A stretch of 64,000 bases of DNA from CAVPFA01 sp963703655 (GTDB lineage Bacteria > Actinomycetota > Acidimicrobiia > Acidimicrobiales > Bog-793), in NCBI GenBank assembly GCA_963703655.1, contig CAVPFA010000004.1, forward strand, positions 1 to 64,000, read 5' to 3'. Positions within the stretch are counted from its first letter, which is position 1, and each line of letters starts with the position of its first letter. The translations under genes and the position numbers were made by a program. Below, one piece after another: positions 8,091 through 16,028 of this stretch. The notes beneath the pieces are model-generated. The model was not told the DNA's origin, did not search any database, and worked only from the letters and a program-made list of their open reading frames with translations.

Positions 8091-9275
8091 TCAGCGTCGT
8101 GCGATGGCGGCGACGACCTCGTCGAGCGCCGCGACGGAGTGACCGCTGACGATGATGTCGCAGAACGGGAGGGCTGCCCTCATGCCCGCCACGAGCGGCG
8201 CATAGCGAGGGTCCGCACTGCGAGGGTTGACCCAGACGATGCGGGAGGCGAGCCGGCTGAGCCGAGCCATCTGTTCGCCCAGCAGCTCTGGATCCGTGCC
8301 CTCCCAACCGTCCGAGACGATGACGACGACGGCCGAGCGAGCCATCCCCCGCCGGCCGTAGTCGTCGATGAAGGCCTTGAGCGTCTCGCCCAGGCGGGTG
8401 CCGCCGCGCCAGTCCGGGGTCGCGGCCGCCGCCCGAGCGAGAGCGAGTTGGGGCGAGGGAACATCGAACGACCGCGTGAGCCGGGTGAGACGGGTCGCGA
8501 ACGTGAAGACCTCTGCGCCGGAGGCCCCCGCGGCGGCATGAAGGAAACGGAGATACGCCCGTGCATACGGCTCCATCGAGCCGGAGATGTCGCAGAGGAC
8601 CACGAGCCGGCGCGGCCTCGGCAGCCGCCGGCGGCGCACCTGGACGACGGGATCCCCGCCGGTCCTGTGGCTACGCCGCAGCGTCGCGCGGAGGTCCAGC
8701 CGGTCGCCCTTTCGGTGACGGCGAAAGCGCCGTCCGCGCCTCAACGGCGGCGACAGGCGGATCCGGCGCATGAGCCGGTAGAGCTCGACGAGCTCCTCTG
8801 GGCCGAGATCGGCGAAATCAGTTGTCGCGAGGCGCTCGTCGTAGCTTGCCGCGCTCAGGCGCACCTCGCTCTCGTCGGACCCCTCGCTGTCCTCGTCGCC
8901 GGGTCGCGAGCCGAGCGAGATCCCCGGCTTGCCGACGTCAGGCTCCGAGGGGGCGGTCGACACTCGACCTTGCGCGTTCGAACGAGGATCGTCCGAACGA
9001 CGTCGCGGCAGTGCCGGCGCGGACTGGTCGCCCCGCCTGCCGGCCGTGTCGGCCATGCCCCCGAAGACCTGACCGAACACCCGGTCGAAGGTCTCGAGCT
9101 GGTCGGTGTCGGTGACCAGTGTGATGCGGGCCGCCCAGTACAGGTCGTTCACGGTCACAGGATCCAAGAGCACGACTGCCTGCGCGAAGCGGCCGGCGCC
9201 CTCGGGGGCGACCGGAACCCCCGCACGATGCAGCGAGTCGGAGAACGACGCCGCCAGCCAGGCGAGATCGGTCAC
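8091..9275 (-). CDS. coxE: CoxE-like VWA-domain protein of the CO dehydrogenase cluster
   Basis: A 394-residue von Willebrand factor A protein of the CoxE family. The C-terminal half holds the metal-ion-dependent adhesion site DISGSM in a LVVLCDISGSM strand, a downstream GGTRLGETL loop and VIVSDGWEGTDP. The N-terminal part (LAASFSDSLHRAGVPVAPEG) is typical of CoxE; a charged low-complexity linker separates them. CoxE proteins work with the CoxD AAA+ ATPase in maturing the Mo-S-Cu active site of CO dehydrogenase. It is the last gene of the coxM-S-L-I-D-E series on this strand, 61 bp after coxD. Confidence 0.88.
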   Translation of the reverse strand: MTDLAWLAASFSDSLHRAGVPVAPEGAGRFAQAVVLLDPVTVNDLYWAARITLVTDTDQLETFDRVFGQVFGGMADTAGRRGDQSAPALPRRRSDDPRSNAQGRVSTAPSEPDVGKPGISLGSRPGDEDSEGSDESEVRLSAASYDERLATTDFADLGPEELVELYRLMRRIRLSPPLRRGRRFRRHRKGDRLDLRATLRRSHRTGGDPVVQVRRRRLPRPRRLVVLCDISGSMEPYARAYLRFLHAAAGASGAEVFTFATRLTRLTRSFDVPSPQLALARAAAATPDWRGGTRLGETLKAFIDDYGRRGMARSAVVVIVSDGWEGTDPELLGEQMARLSRLASRIVWVNPRSADPRYAPLVAGMRAALPFCDIIVSGHSVAALDEVVAAIARR

Positions 9276-9336
9276 GGAAGGCCGACGCGGCTCGGGACGG
9301 CGGTGGGCTCGGGTGAGGCGGTCCCCGCGGCCTGCG

Positions 9337-10224
9337 TCACCCTCGTCCCGCGTCTACGAGCCAGTCGAGCCCGTGTGCCCACGCGAGGTCGATGTCCTCG
9401 CGGTACTTGAGCACCGATCCGAGGGTGGCTCCGGCCTCGTCGGGGCCGAGCGACTCGACGCCGAGCAGGCTCAGCGCCGCGACCCAGTCGATCATCTCTG
9501 CGACTCCCGGCTGCTTTTGGACATCGAGGGTGCGAAGCCGCGCGACCGCAGCCGCCGCCTGCTCGACCAGCGGCGTCGCCGCGCCAGGAACCCGGCGGCG
9601 CAGGATCTGGGCCGCACGCTCCGGCGTGGGGTAGTCGATCCAGTGGTACAGGCAGCGCCGCTTGAGCGCATCGTGCAGGTCGCGAGTCCGATTGGAGGTC
9701 AGCACCACGATCGGCGGGAAGGCCGCTCGCCGGGTGCCCAGCTCGGGGATGGTGACCGCCGCTTCGGCGAGCAGCTCGAATAAGAAGGCCTCGAACTCGT
9801 CATCGGCCCGGTCGACCTCGTCCACCAAAAGGACGGCGGGACGCGGGCCGGGATGGTCGATCGCCTGGAGCAGCGGCCTCGCGATGAGGAAGTCGGCCCC
9901 GAACAGGTCGGTCTCGGTGAGGTCGGCGCCTTCGGCCTCAGCCAGACGGATCGCGAGCAGCTGCCTGGGGTAGTTCCACTCGTACAGTGCCTCGGTGGCG
10001 TCGATGCCCTCGTAGCACTGGAGGCGCAGCAGCGGCGTGTCGAGCACTCGGGCAAGCGACTTGGCGGCCTCTGTCTTGCCGACGCCGGCTTCGCCTTCGA
10101 GAAGGATGGGCTGGGGCAGCCCGACGGCGAGGAAGAGTGCCGTCGCGAGCCCGCGGTCGGTCAGGTAGTCGATCTCGTCGAGTCGCCGTTCCAACGCCGG
10201 GACGTCAGCGAGAAGTTGGCTCAC
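9337..10224 (-). CDS. coxD: CoxD/MoxR-type AAA+ ATPase
   Basis: AAA+ chaperone-like ATPase of the MoxR class, 295 residues. Walker A is GEAGVGKTEAA, Walker B is VLLVDEVDRAD, sensor 1 is VVLTSNRTRDLHDALKRRC with the arginine finger region. In Oligotropha carboxidovorans CoxD and the VWA protein CoxE are needed for insertion of sulfur and copper into the molybdenum centre of CO dehydrogenase. The GTG start overlaps the stop of the XdhC-YHS gene (GTGA), showing translational coupling, and coxE follows. A nearly identical operon logic is known for other MoxR-VWA pairs. Confidence 0.9.
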   Translation of the reverse strand: MSQLLADVPALERRLDEIDYLTDRGLATALFLAVGLPQPILLEGEAGVGKTEAAKSLARVLDTPLLRLQCYEGIDATEALYEWNYPRQLLAIRLAEAEGADLTETDLFGADFLIARPLLQAIDHPGPRPAVLLVDEVDRADDEFEAFLFELLAEAAVTIPELGTRRAAFPPIVVLTSNRTRDLHDALKRRCLYHWIDYPTPERAAQILRRRVPGAATPLVEQAAAAVARLRTLDVQKQPGVAEMIDWVAALSLLGVESLGPDEAGATLGSVLKYREDIDLAWAHGLDWLVDAGRG

Positions 10225-11165
10225 CGGCCGAGGTAGGCACCGGGACCGGCCACAAAGGCGGCCAGGCAGCCGGATCCACAGAAGAAGTACCGCGTGCCGT
10301 CATGGTCGTGGTGCAGCGTCGCCTCGGCCACCACAACCGTCATCCCGCAGACCGGATCCACCGCAGTCGACACGGCGACCGCAATCACATCGGCATCCGC
10401 GTCGGGAGAGCCGAGCCCGGAACGAGATCGCGGCCGGGCGGCCACGATCTCGGCGAGGATCGAGAGCGCCACCTCCTCGGGCGTGCGGGCGCCGATGTCA
10501 AGGCCGGCTGGGGTACGAATTCTTGCTCTCTCCTCGTTCGTGAGGTCCAGAGCGCCCAGCACGCCGTCTCCCCGTCGGCGCGAAGCAACGAGGCCGACAT
10601 AGCCGATGCCCGCCGCGAGAGCCGCTCGCAACACCTCGGCCTCGCCGCGCCCATGGGACGCGACGACCACGGCGGCCGTACCGTCGGGAAATCCGTCCGC
10701 ACCTGACGTCGCGTAGCCGAGCGCCTCGGCCATGGTGACGACCGCTCGTGCGATCGGTCCGTCGCCGTGCACGACTACGAGAGGCGGTGGGTTCTCGGGC
10801 TCGAGGAAGATCTCGAGCGTCCCACCCGACAAGCACGGGTTGTGGACGGTCCTGACGCCCGGCTCGCCACCCGGACCGGAATCTTCGTCCTCGAGCGGAT
10901 CGGGCGTGATCCGGAGCAGGAGCGGTTCGCCTGTGGACAGTGACCTCAGCGCGTGCAACTGCACGCTCGCCTCGGCGCACTCCCCGCCCACGAAACCGAC
11001 GATCGTTCCGTCACCGAGCACGATGGCCGTATCTCCCGCCTTGGCCGACGTCGGCCGCTCCGCGCGTACCACTGTCGCGGCGACGAAGGGCACCCGCCGT
11101 GAGCGGAGATCCTCGGCCCGGAGGCGGACGCCGGCTCGGAAGGACGCCGGCAGCGGCGCGGTCAT
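10221..11165 (-). CDS. XdhC/CoxI family cofactor-maturation protein with C-terminal YHS domain
   Basis: A 314-residue protein. The N-terminal half is an XdhC/CoxI domain (FVAATVVRAERPTSAKAGD, then GFVGGECAEASV), and the middle holds the Rossmann-like region with GDGPIARAVVTMAEALGY and YVGLVASRRRG. XdhC-type proteins bind molybdenum cofactor and promote its sulfuration before insertion. The last 45 residues form a YHS domain: DPVCGMTV and YFFCGSGCLAAF, with cysteines that in related domains bind metal. ATG at 11165 overlaps the coxL stop (ATGA), and the stop overlaps the coxD start. A copper role for the YHS domain in building the Mo-Cu site is attractive but is inference. Confidence 0.88.
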   Translation of the reverse strand: MTAPLPASFRAGVRLRAEDLRSRRVPFVAATVVRAERPTSAKAGDTAIVLGDGTIVGFVGGECAEASVQLHALRSLSTGEPLLLRITPDPLEDEDSGPGGEPGVRTVHNPCLSGGTLEIFLEPENPPPLVVVHGDGPIARAVVTMAEALGYATSGADGFPDGTAAVVVASHGRGEAEVLRAALAAGIGYVGLVASRRRGDGVLGALDLTNEERARIRTPAGLDIGARTPEEVALSILAEIVAARPRSRSGLGSPDADADVIAVAVSTAVDPVCGMTVVVAEATLHHDHDGTRYFFCGSGCLAAFVAGPGAYLGR

Positions 11166-13534
11166 TCGATCGCGAGGTCGGTCCTGAAGGGACTGCCCTT
11201 CATCGTGCGCCATACCTGGGCGGGCGTGAACGGCATGTCCGCGTGCCGCACCCCGATCGCGTCGAGGACGGCGTTGACTACGGCGGCCGGCGAGCCGACC
11301 GTGGCGGACTCCCCCACCCCCTTGACCCCGAGCGGGTGGTGTGGCGAGGGTGTGACCGTCTCGCCTAGCTCCCAGCTCGGGCATTCGAGCGCCGTCGGGA
11401 GCAGGTAGTCCATGAACGAGCCACCGAGGCAATTGCCGTCCTGATCGAACGCGACGACCTCCATGAGCGCCATCCCGACACCGTCGGCCAGCCCCCCGTG
11501 AACCTGTCCCTCGACGATCATCGGGTTGATGCGCGGGCCGCAGTCGTCGACGGCGATGAACCGGCGCACCTTCACCTGGCCCGTCCCCGGGTCGACGTCG
11601 ACGACGCAGATGTAGGCGCCGAACGGGAATGTCAAGTTGGGCGGGTCGTAGACGCAGGCGGCATCGAGGTGACCCTCGACGCCCTCGGGGAGCTCGAGAC
11701 TGCTGTGAGCCGCAAGCGCGATCTCCTGGATCGTCTTGGCGGTGGCCGGGTCGCCCCTGACGAGCCACCGGCCCTTCTCCCACTCGAGGTCGTCCGGGGC
11801 GACCTCGAGCATCGCCGACGCGACGAGTCGTGCCTTCTCCCGCACGCGCAAGGAGGCGACGGCGACGGCCGCACCCGAGACGGGAGTCGAGCGGGACCCG
11901 TAGGTGCCGAGGCCGAACGGAGTGTTGTCGGTGTCGCCGTGAACGACGTCGATGTCCTCGGGCGGGATGCCGAGCTGCTCGGCCACGATCTGGGCGAAGG
12001 TGGTCTCGTGTCCTTGACCCTGGGTCTGCACCGAGAGCCTGACGACTGCCTTGCCGGTGGGGTGGACCCGGACCTCGGCACCGTCGGCCATGCCGAGGCC
12101 CAAGATGTCCATGTGCTTGCGTGGCCCGGCGCCGACGGTCTCGGTGAAGAACGACACGCCGATGCCCATGAGCTCGCCCTTGGCGCGCTTGGCGGTCTGC
12201 TCCTTGCGAAGCTCCTCGTAGCCAGCGATCTCCATCGCGAGTCGTAGGGCCCTCGGGTAGTCGCCCGAGTCGTACTCCCATCCGGTGCTGCACGTATAGG
12301 GGAACTGCTCGGGCCGCAGCAGGTTCTTCAGGCGCAGCTCCGCCGGGTCCATCTTCAGCTCGTCCGCCAGGCAGTCCACCATGCGTTCGACGAGGTAGGC
12401 GGCCTCGGTGACCCGGAACGAGCAGGCATATGCGACGCCCCCTGGTGCCTTGTTCGTGTAGACCCCCGTCACCTCGCAGTGGGCAGCCTCGAGATCGTAC
12501 GAACCCGTGAAGATATGGAAGAAACCGGCCGGGAACTTCGACGGCTGGGCCGTGTTGTTGAACGCACCGTGGTCGGCGAGCACGTGCACACGCAGGCCGG
12601 TGATCTTCCCGTCCCGAGTTGCCGCGATCTCGCCGCGCATGTGGTAGTCGCGGGCAAAGCTCGTGGACATCAGGTTCTCGGAGCGGTCCTCTACCCACTT
12701 GACGGGCTTGCCCGTCAGGATCGACCCGACGATGGCGCACACGTAGCCCGGGTAGATGCCCACCTTGTTGCCGAACCCGCCTCCTATGTCGGGGCTGACG
12801 ACGCGGATCTTGTGCTCGGGGAGACCCGCCACCAGGGCATAGAGCGTCCTGTGCGCATGGGGCGCCTGTGTCGTCGACCACATCGTGAGCTTTCCCGAGA
12901 CCTTGTCCATATCGGCGACCGCCCCGCATGTCTCGAGCGGCGCCGGGTGGACGCGCGGGTACAACATGTCCTGGGCCACCACGACCTCGGCCTTGGAGAA
13001 CACGGCGTCGGTCGCTTCCTTGTCGCCGGCCTCCCAGTCGAAGATGTGGTTGTCCGTCTTGCCGGCGATGTCGTCTCGGATCACCGGCGCGTCGGCCTCG
13101 AGCGCGCGTGTGGCGTCGACGAGCGGAGGGAGCGGCTCGTACTCCACCTCGATGAGCTCGAGGGCGTCACGCGCCGAGTAGCGGTCCTCGGCCACGACGA
13201 AGGCGACTTCTTGGCCCTGGAACCGAACCTTGTCGGTGGCGAGAACCGCGAGCACGTCATGCGAGAGCGACGGGATCCAAGCGAGGCCGAGCGTCTCGAG
13301 CGTCTTTCCAGTGATGACGGCCTTGACCTTCGGATGAGCCTCCGCAGCCGATGTGTCGATCGAGACGATCCGCGCGTGCGGGTAGCTGGCGCGTAGAACC
13401 GCGCCGTGCAGCATGCCGGGCAGCTGCAGGTCGTCGACGTAGGTACCCTGACCCCGTACGAACCGAGGATCCTCTTTGCGCCTCATCCGCCCGAAACCGA
13501 GCGGGTTGGTCGTCGGGTTCTCCAGAGTCGTCAT
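11162..13534 (-). CDS. coxL: Aerobic carbon monoxide dehydrogenase large subunit, form I
   Basis: Molybdenum-copper catalytic subunit of aerobic CO dehydrogenase, oxidising CO to CO2. The 790-residue length is normal. The active-site loop reads VAYACSFR at about 367-374; AYxCSFR is the signature of true form I CoxL, and Cys371 would bind copper. Other cofactor-binding regions are GGGFGNKVG, TQGQGHETTFAQ and near the C-terminus GVGESATVGSP, whose Glu lies next to molybdenum. The ATG at 13534 overlaps the coxS stop (TGATG). Gene order M-S-L is that of form I operons. No internal stop or shift was seen. Related form II enzymes have AYRGAGR at this position, so this is not a generic xanthine-dehydrogenase homologue. 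Confidence 0.95.
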   Translation of the reverse strand: MTTLENPTTNPLGFGRMRRKEDPRFVRGQGTYVDDLQLPGMLHGAVLRASYPHARIVSIDTSAAEAHPKVKAVITGKTLETLGLAWIPSLSHDVLAVLATDKVRFQGQEVAFVVAEDRYSARDALELIEVEYEPLPPLVDATRALEADAPVIRDDIAGKTDNHIFDWEAGDKEATDAVFSKAEVVVAQDMLYPRVHPAPLETCGAVADMDKVSGKLTMWSTTQAPHAHRTLYALVAGLPEHKIRVVSPDIGGGFGNKVGIYPGYVCAIVGSILTGKPVKWVEDRSENLMSTSFARDYHMRGEIAATRDGKITGLRVHVLADHGAFNNTAQPSKFPAGFFHIFTGSYDLEAAHCEVTGVYTNKAPGGVAYACSFRVTEAAYLVERMVDCLADELKMDPAELRLKNLLRPEQFPYTCSTGWEYDSGDYPRALRLAMEIAGYEELRKEQTAKRAKGELMGIGVSFFTETVGAGPRKHMDILGLGMADGAEVRVHPTGKAVVRLSVQTQGQGHETTFAQIVAEQLGIPPEDIDVVHGDTDNTPFGLGTYGSRSTPVSGAAVAVASLRVREKARLVASAMLEVAPDDLEWEKGRWLVRGDPATAKTIQEIALAAHSSLELPEGVEGHLDAACVYDPPNLTFPFGAYICVVDVDPGTGQVKVRRFIAVDDCGPRINPMIVEGQVHGGLADGVGMALMEVVAFDQDGNCLGGSFMDYLLPTALECPSWELGETVTPSPHHPLGVKGVGESATVGSPAAVVNAVLDAIGVRHADMPFTPAQVWRTMKGSPFRTDLAIE

Positions 13535-14014
13535 CAGGCGCTCACCTCCGCAGTCGCAGGGTGCTCGGCCGCCCAGCGGATGGCCCGCACTATGTTCTCG
13601 TAACCGGTGCAGCGACAGATCTGGCCGGAGATGCAGGTGCGGATCTCGTCCTCGCTCGGGTCGGGATTGTGGTCGAGGAGCCAGCGGGCCGTCATCATCA
13701 TGCCGGGGGTGCAGAACCCGCACTGAAGCCCGTGCTCGCTCACGAAGCCCTCCTGGACGGGGTCCAGGCTGCCGTCACGTTCGAGGTCCTCGACGGTACG
13801 GACGCTGCGGCCGTTCGCCATCGCCGCCAGAACCGTGCAGCTCTTCACCGGCTCTGACGTCCATCCACACTACGCAGACGCCGCAGTTGGAGGTATCGCA
13901 GCCCCAGTGGGTCCCGGTCAGGCCCAGCTGGTCGCGGATGAAATGCACGAGGAGCAGGCGCGGCTCGACGTCGCGCGTCACCTCCTCGCCGTTGACGATC
14001 ATGGTCACCTGCAT
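13534..14014 (-). CDS. coxS: CO dehydrogenase small [2Fe-2S] subunit, one frameshift
   Basis: Electron-transfer subunit with two [2Fe-2S] clusters. The N-terminal plant-ferredoxin-type domain has GCDTSNCGVC, preceded by LLLVHFIRDQLGLTGTHW; the C-terminal domain has QCGFCTPGMMM and ISGQICRCTGYENIV. The two halves lie in different frames: the first reads to VVWMD near 13857 and the second resumes at VKSCTVLAAMANG near 13848. One extra base in the stretch 13849-13857 explains this; the expected family text is MDGxxVKSC. Corrected length is about 159 residues, normal for CoxS. The gene sits 5 bp after coxM and overlaps coxL. If real, the shift would destroy the whole enzyme, so a sequencing error is likely. 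Confidence 0.88.
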
Positions 14015-14019
14015 CCCGG

Positions 14020-14895
14020 TCAGCCCTCCTGTCCTCGCGCCCGGGCGGCAGCCCGGCGCAGCGCACGCAGCGTCAGCTCATTGGCCAGGTGCCGCTTGTA
14101 GTCGACCGGACCGCGTTGGTCGGCCACGGGGTTGCACCTCTCTCCCGCCAGCCGGGCGGCCTCGGCGAAGTTGGCCTCGTTCGCCTCGTTGGCCTGCAGG
14201 TACTCCTCGGCCGCCGCAGCCCTGAAATGCTCGGCTCCCACTGCGGCCAGACCTATGCCCGCCTCGGAGATCTGGTCGCCGTCGAGACGGAGGAAGGCGC
14301 CGGCGGCGACGACCGCCCAGTCCCCCGCTCGGCGCTCGACCTTCTCATAGGCGCTTCCCGAGCCTGGTCGGACCGGGATGCGGACCTCGACGAGCATCTC
14401 GGCGGGACCTACGGCCGTCGCGTAGGCACCGAGGTGGAAGTCGTCCATCGAGACCACCCGCGTGCCCGAGGACGACCGGATCACGGCCTGCGCCTTCAGC
14501 GCGGCGAAGACCGCGGAGAGGTCCTCGGAGGGATCCGCCTGGCAGATGGAACCGCCGACGGTGCCCCGGTTGCGCACGATCGGGTCTGCGATGACCCGCT
14601 CGGCGTCGCGCAGGATGCTGTAGTGCTCGGCGGCGACGGCCGAATCGAGGACGTCCCGGTGCCGGGCCATCGCGCCGATCCGGAGCTCGTTGTCCTCGAC
14701 CCGGATGTAGGCCAGGTCCGCAAGGTCGTTGATGTCGATGAGCGTCGAAGGACGGGCAAGGCGGAGCTTCATCATCGGGAGCAAACTGTGACCTCCCGCC
14801 AGGAGCCTCGCGTCCGGTCCATGGCGCTCCAGCAGGGCAAGAGCATTCTCGACGCTGGTAGCGCGCTCGTATTCCACCGGTGCAGGTACTTGCAC
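14020..14895 (-). CDS. coxM: CO dehydrogenase medium (FAD) subunit
   Basis: The FAD-binding subunit that takes electrons from the iron-sulfur clusters. The 291-residue protein has the two FAD pyrophosphate-binding signatures of the family: AGGHSLLPMMKLRLA at about residues 33-47 and TVGGSICQADPSEDL at about 113-127. The C-terminal domain reads YEKVERRAGDWAVVAAGA. A short Glu-Ala-Asn repeat (NEANEANFAEAA) lies in the C-terminal part. First gene of the operon; GTG start at 14895. The 143-bp space to the divergent LysR gene holds the candidate operator and promoter. Confidence 0.93.
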   Translation of the reverse strand: MQVPAPVEYERATSVENALALLERHGPDARLLAGGHSLLPMMKLRLARPSTLIDINDLADLAYIRVEDNELRIGAMARHRDVLDSAVAAEHYSILRDAERVIADPIVRNRGTVGGSICQADPSEDLSAVFAALKAQAVIRSSSGTRVVSMDDFHLGAYATAVGPAEMLVEVRIPVRPGSGSAYEKVERRAGDWAVVAAGAFLRLDGDQISEAGIGLAAVGAEHFRAAAAEEYLQANEANEANFAEAARLAGERCNPVADQRGPVDYKRHLANELTLRALRRAAARARGQEG

Positions 14896-14968
14896 GGCGT
14901 CTCTCCTTGTCTCTCGTCCCTACCCCCTCTCGCAACATCGCGCCGGGGCTGATCAGCGTCAACGCTTC

Positions 14969-14986
14969 GATAAGCAATGCCTTATC
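14969..14986. promoter_or_regulatory. LysR-type palindrome between coxM and the lysR gene
   Basis: GATAAG-N6-CTTATC, a perfect 6-bp inverted repeat, placed 74 bp upstream of the coxM start and 53 bp upstream of the LysR start. It contains a T-N11-A core (TAAGCAATGCCTTA region), the standard recognition pattern of LysR-type regulators. Its position in the divergent promoter region fits autoregulation together with control of coxMSL. Confidence 0.6.
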
Positions 14987-15038
14987 CGTGCAGGTCGACG
15001 AGCAGAGCTCCCGCTCGAAATGTGCTAGGTCTTGGGTC

Positions 15039-16004
15039 GTGACGATCACCCAGCTCGAGGCGTTCGTGCTGGTAGCCCGGCTCGGCTCGGTGACGGCCGC
15101 GGCCGAGACGCTCGGCGTGAGCGAGCCGGCAGTCTCGGGAGCTCTGGCTGCGCTCCGGCGACAGCTGGGCGACAACCTCGTCGAGCGGAGCGCGAACGGG
15201 ATGTCGCTCACGGCCGGCGGCCGCCGGTTCATGACGATCGCCTCTCAGATGGTGACGCTGGCCGCCGAGGCCGAGGACGCCATCCGCCAGGCGCAAGGGG
15301 CGCCGGACCGCCTCCGCGTCGTCGCCAGCTGCACCGTCGCCGAGTCGATCGCCCCGGCGCTCGTGAACGCACTCAGCTCGCGCGTGGCCCGCATGGAGGT
15401 GTCCATCGGGGTGGCGTCCACGGGACAGATGCCGGCGCTCCTCCACGAGCGGCTCGCGGACGTAGCCCTGGGACCGCGCCTGTCGGGTGAGGCCGCGAAC
15501 GGCCTGGAGTGCATCCCGTTGTTTCGATACCGGCTCGCGCTGGTGAGCGCCCCGTCCTACGTGCTGGCCGGGGTCGCGCACCTCAAGCTGCGTGATCTCG
15601 CGGAGAAGATCTGGCTCGTCGACCCCGAAGCTACCGACAACGCTTCGCCCGTCGCGGGCCTGCTGCGCAGCCTGGGTGTCCACGAGCGCAATATCCGGGT
15701 ATTTCAGAGCCAGGCGGCGGCGGTCGTCGCGGCCGCCGAGGGACAAGGCATCGCACCGGCCGTCGCTCACCTCGTCGCGCCGGAGATCGCACGGGGCTCA
15801 CTCGTCCGACTCGAGGTCGAGGGAACGCCGGTGGAACTGCTCTGGTTTGCGTCGATGCTCCCGTCCGACCGGCGGAGCCCGGCAGCCGGCGCGCTCCGCA
15901 GGTTCATCGCCACGCCCGACGCGACCCAGGCGATGCACGCCCCCCTCGGCGGCGTGTCACCGAGCCGTTTCCGGCCTCCCGTCTACGTGACGCTGTGGAG
16001 CTGA
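15039..16004 (+). CDS. LysR-type transcriptional regulator divergent from coxMSL
   Basis: A 321-residue DNA-binding regulator. Residues about 3-60 make the winged helix-turn-helix: ITQLEAFVLVARLGSVTAAA, ETLGVSEPAVSGALAALRRQ, LVERSANGMSLTAGG. The rest is the periplasmic-binding-like effector domain of CbbR/CysB type. The start is the GTG at 15039; the frame stays open upstream, but residues before this are not LysR-like and would cross the operator. In mycobacteria the LysR protein CutR is needed for expression of the CO dehydrogenase genes, and the divergent position here suggests the same job. The effector is unknown. Confidence 0.9.
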   Translation: MTITQLEAFVLVARLGSVTAAAETLGVSEPAVSGALAALRRQLGDNLVERSANGMSLTAGGRRFMTIASQMVTLAAEAEDAIRQAQGAPDRLRVVASCTVAESIAPALVNALSSRVARMEVSIGVASTGQMPALLHERLADVALGPRLSGEAANGLECIPLFRYRLALVSAPSYVLAGVAHLKLRDLAEKIWLVDPEATDNASPVAGLLRSLGVHERNIRVFQSQAAAVVAAAEGQGIAPAVAHLVAPEIARGSLVRLEVEGTPVELLWFASMLPSDRRSPAAGALRRFIATPDATQAMHAPLGGVSPSRFRPPVYVTLWS

Positions 16005-16023
16005 GGCCGGTTCAAAGCCGGCC
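16005..16023. terminator. Small inverted repeat between convergent lysR and NlpC/P60 genes
   Basis: GGCCGG-ttcaaag-CCGGCC immediately after the LysR stop, in the 24-bp gap between two convergent genes. It is GC rich, has no U-tract, and could act as a bidirectional terminator. Short stem, so weak evidence. Confidence 0.35.
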
Positions 16024-16028
16024 GGGAC

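Noticed and set aside
10221..12929. A 902-codon minus-strand frame running from coxL into the XdhC gene
   Set aside because: Only the last 314 codons (from 11165) are the real XdhC-YHS gene; the rest is an out-of-frame shadow of coxL.
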